DNA from: Mycobacterium seoulense
Lineage (GTDB): Bacteria; Actinomycetota; Actinomycetes; Mycobacteriales; Mycobacteriaceae
Reading direction: 5' to 3'
DNA length: 64,000 nt
Assembly (NCBI RefSeq): GCF_010731595.1
Contig: NZ_AP022582.1
Location: 3,472,001 to 3,536,000, forward strand
In this document: piece by piece, positions 52,387-61,048 of the stretch
Position numbering within the stretch: position 1 is the stretch's first letter
How the letters are laid out: the number at the start of each line of letters is the position of its first letter
Notes under the pieces: model-generated
Told to the model about the DNA's origin: nothing
Databases searched by the model: none
The model's input: only the letters and a program-made list of their open reading frames with translations
Program-made: the position numbers and the translations under genes

Positions 52387-53705
52387 ATCCTGATCCGTTC
52401 GCGCCGGTCGATCCCGACACCCCGCTGCGGTTCGACCACGTGCTGCACTTCCTCACCAGCTTCGTCTTGTACGCGGCGGTCATCGTGGGCGTCATTGCCG
52501 TCGGTCTCGTTTACTGGCGCCTGCACTCGCCGGAAACCTACGAGGAACGGTTCGCGACACCTGCCCGGCTCATGCGCTGGCGCCTCTGGGCACACCTCTC
52601 GTGGCAAAAGCTGTGCAAGCGCTGCGGCTTGTCCACCTCCGAGCAGGTCATGCGCCGCGACAAAGAAGGACGACAGGTCTCGTCGACGCGTTGGTTTCAT
52701 CCAAAGCTGTTGGGAACAATCGTGTCGCACACCAGCCTTCGTCTGACGGTGCGCGCCAGGATGGGCCAGACCGTCGAAGACTTGGAGCGTGCCGTCCCAG
52801 CGATCCGCGACGCTGCGGGCGCACACTCCGCGCGGTCGGTCGTCGTCTCTCCCGGGACGCTTCGGATCGAGCTGGTCATGCGAGAACAGCTGTCGACGGT
52901 AGGTCACGCGGCACCGCCGACAGCAGTGACAACGACACGAGTCGCACTAGGGCGATGCGAGAATGGCTCAGCCTGGAGTCTGCAATTGAGCGGCCGGCAC
53001 ACCCTCACTGTGGGCTGCTCAGGCTCAGGCAAAGGCTCGATCTTCTGGGGCATCGCCTGTGGCCTCGGTCCTGCTGTCGCCGCCGGTGTGGTTCGCCTGG
53101 TGGGAATCGACCTGAAATACGGCATCGAATTGTCGGTCGGCTCTGATCTGTTCACGAAGATCGCCACCACGGAAACCGATGCTGTGGAAACCCTTGCCGC
53201 GCTGGAGAAGTTGATGGACCAGCGCGGGCAACGTATGGCCGGACACTCACGCCAGCACAGCGCGACTCATGATACGCCGTTGGTGGTGCTCCTGATCGAC
53301 GAACTCGCCGGTCTGACCAACTACTTGTCCGATCCGGCCATGTGCAAAGCGGCCACAGCATCGTTGTCGCGGATCTTGTCCAAAGGCCGGGGCCTGGGGA
53401 TTGTGGTGGTCGCGTTCGTACAAGATCCCCGTAAGGAAATCATCCCCATGCGGGAATTGTTCACCCAGACCATCGCGCTGCGGCTGCGTTCACGCGACGA
53501 AGTCGCGATGGTGCTCGGCGACGGCATGGTCGACAAAGCGCCCGCGCATCGAATCAGCCCCAACCAACCCGGTACCGGCTACATCATCGCCGAAGACGGA
53601 CAGGTGACCAAGGTGCGATCCGACTTTTGGAGCGATGACCAAATCCGCGCCACTGCAAAGCGATACGGCCGAGCACGCACACCCGGAGGGAAGCGCGATG
53701 AGTGA
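52383..53705 (+). CDS. FtsK/SpoIIIE-type DNA transfer ATPase (TraSA-like)
   Basis: 440 residues from ATG 52383. One membrane segment lies near residues 24-45. The ATPase domain has Walker A GCSGSGKGS (211-219) and Walker B VVLLIDELA (301-309), with LSKGRGLGIVVVAFVQDPRK as a sensor block. AICE Tra proteins pump double-stranded DNA between mycelial or cell partners, so a single protein suffices for conjugation. It overlaps the next gene by 8 bp. Confidence 0.88.
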   Translation: MNPDPFAPVDPDTPLRFDHVLHFLTSFVLYAAVIVGVIAVGLVYWRLHSPETYEERFATPARLMRWRLWAHLSWQKLCKRCGLSTSEQVMRRDKEGRQVSSTRWFHPKLLGTIVSHTSLRLTVRARMGQTVEDLERAVPAIRDAAGAHSARSVVVSPGTLRIELVMREQLSTVGHAAPPTAVTTTRVALGRCENGSAWSLQLSGRHTLTVGCSGSGKGSIFWGIACGLGPAVAAGVVRLVGIDLKYGIELSVGSDLFTKIATTETDAVETLAALEKLMDQRGQRMAGHSRQHSATHDTPLVVLLIDELAGLTNYLSDPAMCKAATASLSRILSKGRGLGIVVVAFVQDPRKEIIPMRELFTQTIALRLRSRDEVAMVLGDGMVDKAPAHRISPNQPGTGYIIAEDGQVTKVRSDFWSDDQIRATAKRYGRARTPGGKRDE

Positions 53706-54018
53706 CGACTGGGCTATCTTCGAACTACCCGGCCAAGATCAAATGGCCCGGCATGCAGAAGCTTTGATCCACCGTGCCGACCTCGTCCGCAGAGACGGAT
53801 GGGACCAATACCGGCACATCTGGTCGTGCGGCGAAGTCATCGGCACCGCTCTGATCTTGGGTGACCATGCCGAACTCCAGCGATGCAGCGAGACAACGGA
53901 TTCCGCATTAGAGCGGTGGGCATATGACCTGTGGGGTATCACCGGCGGTCAATCCGACGTCGATGCCGGATTACAGCGCACCCGCGCCTGGTTCGACTCG
54001 ATCCGTGCAACGAGGTGA
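53698..54018 (+). CDS. Hypothetical protein between tra and xis, 106 aa
   Basis: Starts MSDDWAIFELPGQDQMARHA at ATG 53698, overlapping the end of tra by 8 bp. It is helical and has no motif I recognise. In many AICEs the rep gene occupies this place, but this protein is far too short and lacks HUH motifs. It is probably an element accessory protein. Confidence 0.6.
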   Translation: MSDDWAIFELPGQDQMARHAEALIHRADLVRRDGWDQYRHIWSCGEVIGTALILGDHAELQRCSETTDSALERWAYDLWGITGGQSDVDAGLQRTRAWFDSIRATR

Positions 54019-54022
54019 AGCG

Positions 54023-54259
54023 ATGGTCACTCACGGACTCCGGGAAGCCCTCGTCGCCGCAAGCAACTTCCCTGAGCTGCTAACCGCAGAGCAGGTCTCA
54101 GCCTTGCTCGGCGTCTCGGCCGCGACGCTCAACCGTTGGGCCGCGCTCCGCGAAACCACCGGCGAGCAGATCGGCCCGCCGTGCTACACCTTGTCGGAGC
54201 GGGTGCGCCGATGGGACTGCGCGGAAGTAAGGTCCTGGCTCAAGCAGGTGCGTCGGTAA
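54023..54259 (+). CDS. xis: Excisionase-like helix-turn-helix protein (Xis)
   Basis: 78 residues with GAGGTGAAG at 54012-54020. The winged-helix block LLTAEQVSALLGVSAATLNRWAAL is MerR/Xis-type. The stop overlaps the integrase start (TAATG), the usual xis-int coupling. Xis should bend DNA and steer the integrase toward excision. Confidence 0.85.
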   Translation: MVTHGLREALVAASNFPELLTAEQVSALLGVSAATLNRWAALRETTGEQIGPPCYTLSERVRRWDCAEVRSWLKQVRR

Positions 54260-55413
54260 TGGCCGGCAACACCCCTCGCGGCATCCGCAAGCGCCTCAAC
54301 GCCGCCGGGGAGCCTCGCTACCAAGTCCGCTATCTGATCCGTGACCCCGATGCGCCGTCAGGCTGGGTGGAAACGTCAGCCACGTTCCCGACCCTGCGTG
54401 AGGCGAAGGCGTTCAAGTCCGAACGTGACAACGAGGCCGCACTCGGCGCCCGCCGGTTCGACCCGCGCCTGGGCCGTACACCGCTGCAGCGGGTTTGGAC
54501 GCAATTCTCCGAATCCAAGAAGCCGGCGGTGTCGCCGAAGACCTGGAGTGGCTACACCCAGCACTGGGATCTGCGCATCAAACCGCGGTTCGGGCACGTG
54601 CCGGTCGACGAGATCAGCCGCGGCGACGTCCAAGCCTTCGTTGACGGCCTGACGGTCGGCCCGTGGGCGAAGGTGTCCACGCTGCGCCTGCTGCGGTCGA
54701 TTCTCGACGTCGCGCACCAAGACGGCCGAATCCACCGCAACCCCGCCCTCGGCGTCTCAGCGGGTCGCATTCCCGAGCGAGAACGGCACCGATACCTGAC
54801 TGCTCAGGAAGTCCAGACGCTCGCCACAGCGTGCGGCGACCAAGGCGACGTCGTGACGATCCTCGCCTACACCGGCCTGCGCTGGTCCGAACTCGTCGGC
54901 CTCCGCGTCAAAGACGTGGACCTCGTAGCCCGTCGCCTCTACGTCAGACGGGCGGCGCCAGAAGTCGAGGGCCACATCGTCATCGGGCCTCCGAAAACCC
55001 GGGCCGGCATCCGAACCATCCCGCTCCCCCAAGTCGTCGTCGACATCCTCAAGGGCCGCATCACCGGCCGGGACGCCGACGAGCCCGCCATAACGTCACC
55101 CAATGGCGCGATGCTGCGCTCCAACAACTGGCGCCGACACACGCACTGGAACAAAGCCGTCAAAACGACCGAACTGGCCCCGCTGACCATCCATGACCTA
55201 CGCCATACCTACGCCAGCCTGGCTAGGAAATCCGGCGCTGACCTCCGCTACGTGCAGAAGACCATGGGCCACTCAACGCCGACCGTGACCGCGAACATCT
55301 ACAGCGACCTCTACTCGGACGAGCTGGACCAGGTCGCAACGAACCTCGATCAGCTTCATGCGACCGAGATTCATGCACCGAAGACCGGACAAGAACCGGA
55401 CAAAGAAAACTGA
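54259..55413 (+). CDS. int: Tyrosine-recombinase integrase
   Basis: 384 residues. An N-terminal Arm domain (GIRKRLNAAGEPRYQVRYL) and SAM-like core-binding domain (VSPKTWSGYTQHWDLRIKPRF) precede the catalytic domain with Arg208 (TGLRWSEL), His312/Arg315 (HDLRHTY), His338 (MGHSTP) and Tyr348 (NIYSD). It ends 39 bp before the tRNA-Phe 3' end that it uses as attB. All catalytic residues are intact, so it may still work. Its last 20 residues are mirrored in the remnant at 41312. Confidence 0.92.
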   Translation: MAGNTPRGIRKRLNAAGEPRYQVRYLIRDPDAPSGWVETSATFPTLREAKAFKSERDNEAALGARRFDPRLGRTPLQRVWTQFSESKKPAVSPKTWSGYTQHWDLRIKPRFGHVPVDEISRGDVQAFVDGLTVGPWAKVSTLRLLRSILDVAHQDGRIHRNPALGVSAGRIPERERHRYLTAQEVQTLATACGDQGDVVTILAYTGLRWSELVGLRVKDVDLVARRLYVRRAAPEVEGHIVIGPPKTRAGIRTIPLPQVVVDILKGRITGRDADEPAITSPNGAMLRSNNWRRHTHWNKAVKTTELAPLTIHDLRHTYASLARKSGADLRYVQKTMGHSTPTVTANIYSDLYSDELDQVATNLDQLHATEIHAPKTGQEPDKEN

Positions 55414-55420
55414 CAATCGA

Positions 55421-55436
55421 GTGCAAGACCCGTGTC
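55421..55436 (+). repeat. Putative integrase arm-type site at attR
   Basis: GTGCAAGACCCGTGTC lies between the integrase stop and the att core. Similar sequences are found at 41383 (same orientation) and 37148 (inverted). Confidence 0.45.
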
Positions 55437-55451
55437 GATGCAGGTAAAGAA

Positions 55452-55528
55452 TGGTGGCCAGGGCCGGGATCGAACCGGCGACCTTCCGCTTTTCAGGCGG
55501 ACGCTCGTACCGACTGAGCTACCTGGCC
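55452..55528 (-). tRNA. tRNA-Phe (GAA), attachment site
   Basis: 77 nt including encoded CCA. Acceptor GGCCAGG/CCTGGCC, D stem GCTC/GAGC, anticodon loop CTGAAAA (anticodon GAA) on TCCGC/GCGGA, T stem GCCGG/CCGGC. The 3' part is duplicated, with compensatory changes, at 36998-37049, so this gene is the integration target and its 3' end is likely element-derived. Confidence 0.93.
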
Positions 55529-55554
55529 GGAAGGCATGAACTGCCTCGCCGAGT

Positions 55555-55631
55555 TGGCGACCCTGACGGGACTCGAACCCGCGACCTCCGCCGTGACAGG
55601 GCGGCGCGCTAACCAACTGCGCCACAGGGCC
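55555..55631 (-). tRNA. tRNA-Asp (GTC)
   Basis: 77 nt including CCA. Anticodon loop CTGTCAC gives GTC; stem CCGCC/GGCGG; T stem GCGGG/CCCGT with a wobble pair; acceptor GGCCCTG/CAGGGTC. It is the middle gene of a leftward Glu-Asp-Phe cluster. Confidence 0.93.
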
Positions 55632-55660
55632 TTGCTGCTGCTTCGCGTTACCGCGTCGCG

Positions 55661-55733
55661 TACCCCCAACGGGATTCGAACCCGTGCTACCGCCGTGAAA
55701 GGGCGGCGTCCTAGGCCACTAGACGATGGGGGC
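55661..55733 (-). tRNA. tRNA-Glu (TTC)
   Basis: 73 nt without CCA. Anticodon loop CTTTCAC gives TTC; acceptor GCCCCCA/TGGGGGT; the T loop reads TTCGAAT. First gene of the leftward cluster; divergent from tRNA-Lys. Confidence 0.92.
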
Positions 55734-55855
55734 CAGAACCGAATCACTCCGGGGTACTCGCAACGTGGTTTCGTTAGGAGCCACGTCAGCTTAGGTCACC
55801 GCGGGCCCAATCCTCAAACGAGCCGCGTTTTGGGTCCAAGTATCCTGTGTCTTCG

Positions 55856-55928
55856 GCCCCTATAGCTCAGTTGGTAGAGCTACGGACTTTTAATCCGCAG
55901 GTCCTAGGTTCGAGTCCTAGTGGGGGCA
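55856..55928 (+). tRNA. tRNA-Lys (TTT)
   Basis: 73 nt. Anticodon loop CTTTTAA gives TTT; acceptor GCCCCTA/TGGGGGC; T arm CTAGG TTCGAGT CCTAG. TATCCT at about 55841 is a possible -10. Read rightward, convergent with the methyltransferase. Confidence 0.93.
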
Positions 55929-55959
55929 CCGAAGCGTTTTTGGCCTCGGCGGCTGGCGC

Positions 55960-56859
55960 TCATCGGCCGAGCACCGCGCTGCTGTAGGTGACGTCGGCGA
56001 AGGCTTGGGCGACCTCGTCGTCGGCGTAGACGAACCCGTTGGCGGCGTGCAGTTGGGCGACCGTCTGCGACGAGGTGCGCCAGCCCCGCTGGCCGAGGTG
56101 GTCGACGATATGGCTGCGCTCGCCGTGATAGACGAGGTCGTTGAAGTCGACCTCGAACCCGAACTCGCGCATCCGGTCGTGATGCGCCCGCCAGCGCGGA
56201 TCGGCGAAAACGGCGGTGTCGGGGACGAAGTCGAAGGCCAAGCGGCTGCCCGGGGCGCTCAGCGCGGTGATGTTGTCGAACAGCGCGTCCTGCGCCGCCT
56301 CGGGCAGGTACACCAACAGTCCCTCGGCGCTCCACGCCGACGGCGCCTGCGGATCGAAACCGGCGTCGCGCAGCGCCGTGGCCCAGTCGTCGCGCAGATC
56401 GACGGCGACGGCGCGCCGCTCGACGGTCGGCTCGGCGCCCAGTTCGTTGAGGGTCAGGGTCTTGAACTCGATCACCTCCGGCATGTCGACCTCGTAGACG
56501 ACGGTGTCGGCCGGCCATGGCAGGCGGTAGGCGCGCGCGTCGAGCCCCGAGGCGAGGATCACCGCCTGACGGATCCCACTGCGGGTTGCTTCCAAGAAGA
56601 AGTCGTCGTAAAACCTTGTGCGACAGGCCATCCCCCGTGCCATTCGCTGCGGGTCGAACTCGGAAGTCCCGCCGGCCGGGATCTCGCCGTTCACCAGCCG
56701 GACGTAGACGTCGATCCCGACGGCTCGCACCAGCGGGGCCGCGTAGGGGTCGTCGATCAACTTCGCGTCGGAGGACAGGGCCCGCTGGGCCGCGACCATC
56801 GTCGCCGTCGCCCCCACGCTCGTCGCCAGATCCCAACGATCTCGATCGGTGCGCGCCAT
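55960..56859 (-). CDS. SAM-dependent methyltransferase, PPM1/LCMT-like (Rv0830 family)
   Basis: 299 residues of the mycobacterial TIGR00027 family. [22 protein letters not shown] is the N-terminal signature, [16 protein letters not shown] the SAM-binding motif and [12 protein letters not shown] the acidic loop. M. tuberculosis has many such paralogues of unknown substrate. The position next to tRNA genes matches Rv0830. It is divergent from the deaminase. Confidence 0.87.
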   Translation of the reverse strand: MARTDRDRWDLATSVGATATMVAAQRALSSDAKLIDDPYAAPLVRAVGIDVYVRLVNGEIPAGGTSEFDPQRMARGMACRTRFYDDFFLEATRSGIRQAVILASGLDARAYRLPWPADTVVYEVDMPEVIEFKTLTLNELGAEPTVERRAVAVDLRDDWATALRDAGFDPQAPSAWSAEGLLVYLPEAAQDALFDNITALSAPGSRLAFDFVPDTAVFADPRWRAHHDRMREFGFEVDFNDLVYHGERSHIVDHLGQRGWRTSSQTVAQLHAANGFVYADDEVAQAFADVTYSSAVLGR

Positions 56860-56953
56860 CGTGCTCCCTCATCCCGATTCACAAACTTAAATAGACAATC
56901 TAGTCAGTATCACAGGGCCGATTCCCGGCGCCGGCGGGATTACTCTCCGACCT

Positions 56954-57454
56954 ATGACCGAGTTCGCCCAGCGGACGATCGAGCTGGCCCGCCGAAACGT
57001 CGCGGAGGGCGGGCGCCCGTTCGCGACGGTGATCGTCAACAACGGCCAAGTCCTCGCCGAAAGCGCCAACAAAGTGGCCCAGACCAACGACCCGACCGCG
57101 CACGCGGAGATCCTGGCCATCCGCGAGGCCTGCATGAAGCTGGGCACCGAGCACCTCGTCGATGCCACGATCTACGTGATGGCACACCCGTGCCCGATGT
57201 GCCTGGGCTCGCTGTACTACTGCTCCCCCAAGGAGGTGATCTTCCTGATCACCCGCGAGGCCTACGAGCAGTACTACCTCGACGACCGCAAGTACTTCGA
57301 GGTGTCCACCTTCTACGACGAATTCGCCAAGAGCTGGGACCAGCGACGCCTGCCCATGCGCTACCAACCCCACGAGGGTGCGGTGGACGTCTACCGGTTC
57401 TGGAACGAGCGCAACGGCGGCCGGCCCCGGTCCACGACCGTCCCGTCGGCCTGA
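56954..57454 (+). CDS. Nucleoside/cytidine-type zinc deaminase (Rv0828c-like)
   Basis: 166 residues. HAEILAIREAC carries the Zn His and catalytic Glu, and AHPCPMCLGSLYYC the two Zn Cys ligands of the CDA/TadA-type fold. TadA itself is elsewhere in mycobacteria, so this is more likely a guanine- or cytosine-like deaminase. It is followed 44 bp later by kmtR in the same direction. Confidence 0.85.
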   Translation: MTEFAQRTIELARRNVAEGGRPFATVIVNNGQVLAESANKVAQTNDPTAHAEILAIREACMKLGTEHLVDATIYVMAHPCPMCLGSLYYCSPKEVIFLITREAYEQYYLDDRKYFEVSTFYDEFAKSWDQRRLPMRYQPHEGAVDVYRFWNERNGGRPRSTTVPSA

Positions 57455-57498
57455 ACACACCCGTTGGCAGGGGTGTCCCGTCTCATTATTATTTGCGT

Positions 57499-57894
57499 AT
57501 GCACGCAGATAGCGGCGCAGGCCGGTTGCCGGACGACCAGGTGAGACTGGTCGTCGAGGTCTTCCGGATGCTGGCCGACGCCACCCGGGTGCAGGTGCTG
57601 TGGTCACTCACCGACCGCGAGATGTCGGTCAACGAACTCGCCGAGCACGTGGGCAAGCCGGCACCGTCGGTCTCCCAGCACCTGGCGAAACTGCGGATGG
57701 CACGCCTGGTCCGCACCCGCCGGGAGGGGACCACGATCTTCTACAGCCTGGAGAACGACCACGTGCGTCAGCTCGTCATGGATGCGGTCTTCAACGCCGA
57801 GCACGCCGGCCCGGGCGTGCCCGGTCACCACCGCAGGGATGGCGGACTGCAGGCCGTCGGCGGGTCGAGGCCCGGCCGAACCGGCACCAAGTGA
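57499..57894 (+). CDS. kmtR: Nickel/cobalt-sensing ArsR/SmtB repressor KmtR
   Basis: 131 residues from ATG 57499. The winged helix is MSVNELAEHVGKPAPSVSQHLAKLRMARLV. KmtR's published metal ligands are His88, Glu101, His102, His110 and His111; with this start all five fall exactly at those numbers (NDH88, E101H102, GH110H111). It should derepress efflux genes when Ni(II) or Co(II) binds. A His-rich mini-protein follows 44 bp downstream. Confidence 0.9.
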   Translation: MHADSGAGRLPDDQVRLVVEVFRMLADATRVQVLWSLTDREMSVNELAEHVGKPAPSVSQHLAKLRMARLVRTRREGTTIFYSLENDHVRQLVMDAVFNAEHAGPGVPGHHRRDGGLQAVGGSRPGRTGTK

Positions 57895-57938
57895 AAAGGG
57901 ACGCAACACAGCGCATTCGACGTCAGGAGACGGCACCG

Positions 57939-58139
57939 ATGACCGAGCAGCACCCCCACGACGCGCCCCACGCGCACGAACACGAGCATGGCGGCGTCAC
58001 CCACGCGCACGCGCACACCGCGCACGAGCACCAGCACGTCGAGCACGAACACACCCACACCCACGCCGACGGCACCGAGCACAGCCATCGGCACGTGCAT
58101 CAGGCGGGCGTGGAGGACGTGCACGGTCACGCGCACTAG
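57939..58139 (+). CDS. His-rich metal-binding mini-protein
   Basis: 66 residues, of which 23 are His, mostly in H-x-H spacing (HAHAHTAHEHQH, EHEHTHTHADG). CAGGAGA is 8 bp before ATG 57939. The composition matches nickel/cobalt storage or chaperone proteins such as Hpn-type or HypB/CobW tails. It is in the same direction as kmtR, so metal-dependent co-expression is likely. No membrane segment or signal peptide. Confidence 0.7.
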   Translation: MTEQHPHDAPHAHEHEHGGVTHAHAHTAHEHQHVEHEHTHTHADGTEHSHRHVHQAGVEDVHGHAH

Positions 58140-58145
58140 AGGGCA

Positions 58146-59195
58146 CTAAACCTGGGGGCAGTAGTGGCTCGGGTCGCCGCGCCGGTCGAGCGGCGGCAGA
58201 TTGCGTGCCGGTGTCTGCGGCAGCGGCGCGTCGGCCGGGATGCGCCCGGATGCGCGGTCGAGGCCGGCCCGGGCCCGCGGGTGCTTGCGGTACCTGGGGG
58301 GCACAAACGCGAAGACGAGCCGCACGAGGTTGCCGAAGCGCCGGTGCAGCCACTCGTCGCGGTCGGTCCACTGAAAGCCCAACCGTTCGCGAACGGCCGG
58401 GTGATATAAGCCGACCGTGAGCCAGACGAAGAACGGCCGCGATAGCTTGGTCAGGCCGCCCCACAGCCAATCCGGGAGCCAGGGAGCGATCGGCAGCTTG
58501 TCATATATGGTCAGATCAAGCACGGCCCGCGTCGCGTAATTATCCTCTAATACGTTGCGGCACATGTGATCCCAGTAATCCTGAAATTCCTCCCAGGTCT
58601 TGGGCACCGGGCGCATGCTCATGCCGTACATCCGGTACCACTGAATGTGTTCGTCGAAGAGTTGGCGCTTGTCGGCCTCGGTCAGGCCGCCGCCGAAGCG
58701 TTCGGCCACCAGGATTGTGCCCATGAAGAAAGTGGAGTGTGCCCAATAAAAGACGTCGGGATTCAACGCGTGGTACCGACGCCCCTGGTCGTCCACACCC
58801 TTGATGTCGGTGTGGTAGTCGCGAACCTCGGCACCCGTCGTCGGAGCCCGGTCGCCATCGAAGACCACCCCGCCGATCGGGTACAGCGACCGCATCACCC
58901 GCGGCAAGGGTTCCCGGAAGAAGGTCGAGTGTTGCTCCACAGCGGCGCCCAACTGCGGGTGCATGTTCTGCATGGATCCCGCGAACGGGCCCTGCAGCAT
59001 GCCGCGCCAATCACCGAAGTACCGCCACGTCAGCGAATCGGGCCCCAGCGGGATCGGTGGTGCGTCATAGCCCATGGGCGACACCGGGCAGCCAGCGGCG
59101 ACGCCGGCCGAGGGGTCCGTCTCAGCCGTGGTGGCCGAAGCGCCGCACGCGACGTCGCTGGTCGATGGGCGGGGTACGGACGTATGTTGAGTCAC
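58146..59195 (-). CDS. DUF2236 / MpaB-type oxygenase (Rv0826-like)
   Basis: 349 residues from GTG 59195; a longer frame would run into the operator at 59221-59246. PLGPDSLTWRYFGDWRGML is the family start; WAHSTFFMGTILV, EHIQWYRMYGMSMRPVP and DYWDHMC hold the His residues thought to bind heme b in latex-clearing (Lcp)/MpaB-type proteins. The substrate is unknown. It is divergent from the TetR gene, which probably controls it. Confidence 0.85.
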   Translation of the reverse strand: MTQHTSVPRPSTSDVACGASATTAETDPSAGVAAGCPVSPMGYDAPPIPLGPDSLTWRYFGDWRGMLQGPFAGSMQNMHPQLGAAVEQHSTFFREPLPRVMRSLYPIGGVVFDGDRAPTTGAEVRDYHTDIKGVDDQGRRYHALNPDVFYWAHSTFFMGTILVAERFGGGLTEADKRQLFDEHIQWYRMYGMSMRPVPKTWEEFQDYWDHMCRNVLEDNYATRAVLDLTIYDKLPIAPWLPDWLWGGLTKLSRPFFVWLTVGLYHPAVRERLGFQWTDRDEWLHRRFGNLVRLVFAFVPPRYRKHPRARAGLDRASGRIPADAPLPQTPARNLPPLDRRGDPSHYCPQV

Positions 59196-59220
59196 TGTTG
59201 GATTCCTGTAGGTATCTGCA

Positions 59221-59246
59221 AAACTGACTACATGCGTTGTCAGTTT
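59221..59246. promoter_or_regulatory. TetR operator in the Rv0826/Rv0825c-like gap
   Basis: AAACTGAC (59221-59228) and GTCAGTTT (59239-59246) are perfect inverted arms, 10 bp apart, between the divergent oxygenase and TetR genes. Its closeness to both starts suits autorepression plus repression of the oxygenase. Confidence 0.6.
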
Positions 59247-59262
59247 CAAGCTTAGGAGCGAT

Positions 59263-59868
59263 GTGCAGTCCGGTCAACGACGGGGCCGTTGGACCGGCGT
59301 CCCCTTGGGGGATCGCCTCACCCTCCGTCGCGAGAACCTCATCGCCGCCGGTGTGCAATTGCTCGGCGGCGACGGTCGGCCCGCGCTGACCGTGCGTGCG
59401 GTGTGCCGCAAGGCCGCGCTGACCGAACGCTACTTCTACGAAAGCTTCTCCGACCGTGACGAGTTTGTGCGCGCGGTCTACGACGACGTGTGCACACGCG
59501 CGATGGATGCCCTCACGTCGGCGAACACCCCGCGGGAAGCCGTCGAAAAGTTTGTCGAGCTGATGGTCGACGACCCGGTCCGCGGCCGCGTGCTGTTGCT
59601 CGCGCCGGCGGTCGAGCCGATGTTGACCCGATCGGGCGCGGAGTGGATGCCCAACTTCATCGAACTGCTGCAGCGCAAGCTGTCCCGGATCGGCGATCCG
59701 GTGTTGCAGAAGATGATCGCCACCAGCCTCGTTGGCGGACTGTCGAGCCTGTTCACCGCATATCTCAACGGACAGCTCGGCGCGACGCGCAAACAATTCA
59801 TCGACTACTGCGTCAACATGCTCTACATCACGGCGGCTCCGTACGTGCCCGCCCCCGAACTGGGGTAG
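59263..59868 (+). CDS. TetR-family regulator (Rv0825c-like)
   Basis: 201 residues from GTG 59263 with AGGAG at 59254. The helix-turn-helix is PALTVRAVCRKAALTERYFYESFSDRDEF. The C-terminal domain is TetR-like with no named ligand. It is divergent from the oxygenase with a perfect palindrome between them, and lies 150 bp before desA1. Confidence 0.85.
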   Translation: MQSGQRRGRWTGVPLGDRLTLRRENLIAAGVQLLGGDGRPALTVRAVCRKAALTERYFYESFSDRDEFVRAVYDDVCTRAMDALTSANTPREAVEKFVELMVDDPVRGRVLLLAPAVEPMLTRSGAEWMPNFIELLQRKLSRIGDPVLQKMIATSLVGGLSSLFTAYLNGQLGATRKQFIDYCVNMLYITAAPYVPAPELG

Positions 59869-60019
59869 TGCGGCCCCGGTTTATCGCCCGCCCCGGAGCG
59901 GCAAATCTCAAGACCAATGGCATCGAACCGTTATGCGGCGCGCGGCCGAGCAGCTTGATGCTACTGAGGTACACAGATATATTGACTGCTACCCATCGAC
60001 ACAGATAACCGGAGGCCCT

Positions 60020-61042
60020 ATGTCAGCCGAGCTGACAAACCTACAGCTGCTGCACGAGCTCGAACCGGTGGTCGAGAAATGCCTCAACCGGCACGAGAGC
60101 ATGCACAAGAACTGGAACCCGCACGACTACATCCCGTGGTCGGACGGCAAGAACTTCTACGCACTGGGCGGGCAGGACTGGCACCCCGAGGAGAGCAAGC
60201 TCTCCGACCTCGCCCAGGTGGCGATGGTGCAGAACCTGATGACGGAGGACAACCTGCCGTCATATCACCGCGAGATCGCGATGAACTTCGGCCTGGACGG
60301 CCCGTGGGGCCAGTGGGTCAACCGGTGGACCGCCGAGGAGAACCGGCACGGCATCGCGCTGCGTGACTACCTGGTGGTGACCCGCGCGGTCGACCCCGTC
60401 GAGCTGGAGAAGCTGCGCATCGAGGTGGTGAACCGGGGCTTCAGCCCGGGCCAGAATCAGCAGATCCGAGCCGACCTGTTCGCCGAGAGCCTGTTCGACT
60501 CCGTCATTTACGTGACCTTCCAAGAGCTGGCGACCCGGATTTCGCACCGCAATACCGGCAAGGCGTGCAACGAGACGATCGCCGACCAGCTGCTGGCGAA
60601 GATCTCAGCCGACGAAAACCTGCACATGATCTTCTACCGCGATGTCAGCGACGCCGGGTTCTCTGCGGCGCCCAACCAGGCGATGAAGTCCCTGCACAAG
60701 GTGCTGCGCAATTTCCAGATGCCGGGCTATCAGGTCCCGGAGTTCCGGCGCAAGGCCGTGTTCATCGCGGTCGGAGGGGTCTACGACCCCCGCATCCACC
60801 TCGACGACGTGGTCATGCCGGTATTGAAGAAGTGGCGCATCTTCGAGCGCGAGGACTTCACCGGTGAAGCGGCGGCGATGCGCGACGACCTCGCCCTGCT
60901 GATCAAGGAACTCGAGCAGGCCTGCGAAAAGTTCGAGATATCGAAGCAGCGCCAGCTCGACCGGGAAGCCCGCACAGGCAAGAAGACCACGGCGTTCGAG
61001 CTGCACCAGACTGCGGGCAAACTGGTGATGAGCCGCCGGTAG
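60020..61042 (+). CDS. desA1: Acyl-ACP desaturase DesA1
   Basis: 340 residues; GGAGG at 60011-60015 fixes ATG 60020. EENRHG and DENLH are the two ExxH di-iron motifs of the soluble stearoyl-ACP desaturase family, with further Glu residues in ESMHKNW and FQELATR. In M. tuberculosis DesA1 introduces the double bonds needed for mycolic acids and is essential. The next gene, dus, starts 6 bp later. Confidence 0.93.
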   Translation: MSAELTNLQLLHELEPVVEKCLNRHESMHKNWNPHDYIPWSDGKNFYALGGQDWHPEESKLSDLAQVAMVQNLMTEDNLPSYHREIAMNFGLDGPWGQWVNRWTAEENRHGIALRDYLVVTRAVDPVELEKLRIEVVNRGFSPGQNQQIRADLFAESLFDSVIYVTFQELATRISHRNTGKACNETIADQLLAKISADENLHMIFYRDVSDAGFSAAPNQAMKSLHKVLRNFQMPGYQVPEFRRKAVFIAVGGVYDPRIHLDDVVMPVLKKWRIFEREDFTGEAAAMRDDLALLIKELEQACEKFEISKQRQLDREARTGKKTTAFELHQTAGKLVMSRR

Positions 61043-61048
61043 TCAGCC

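Larger units (their letters stand above)
36998..55528. mobile_element. Tandem AICE (pSAM2-like integrative element) in tRNA-Phe
   Basis: An 18.5-kb region is bounded by a displaced tRNA-Phe 3' end (36998-37049) and the intact tRNA-Phe (55452-55528). It carries Rep, FtsK/Tra, GntR (KorSA-like), Nudix (Pif-like), Xis and tyrosine integrase genes, the core set of actinomycete integrative and conjugative elements. A decayed integrase end and att core at 41312-41440 split it into a left part of 4.4 kb and a right part of 14.1 kb. Cargo includes toxin-antitoxin, restriction-modification and unknown genes. The element has no visible rep near xis, so mobility of the right part alone is doubtful. Confidence 0.85.

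Noticed and set aside
56005..57894. 629-codon + strand frame covering the methyltransferase antisense and kmtR
   Set aside because: Only its last 131 codons (kmtR) are real; the rest is shadow of the methyltransferase and a shifted deaminase frame.
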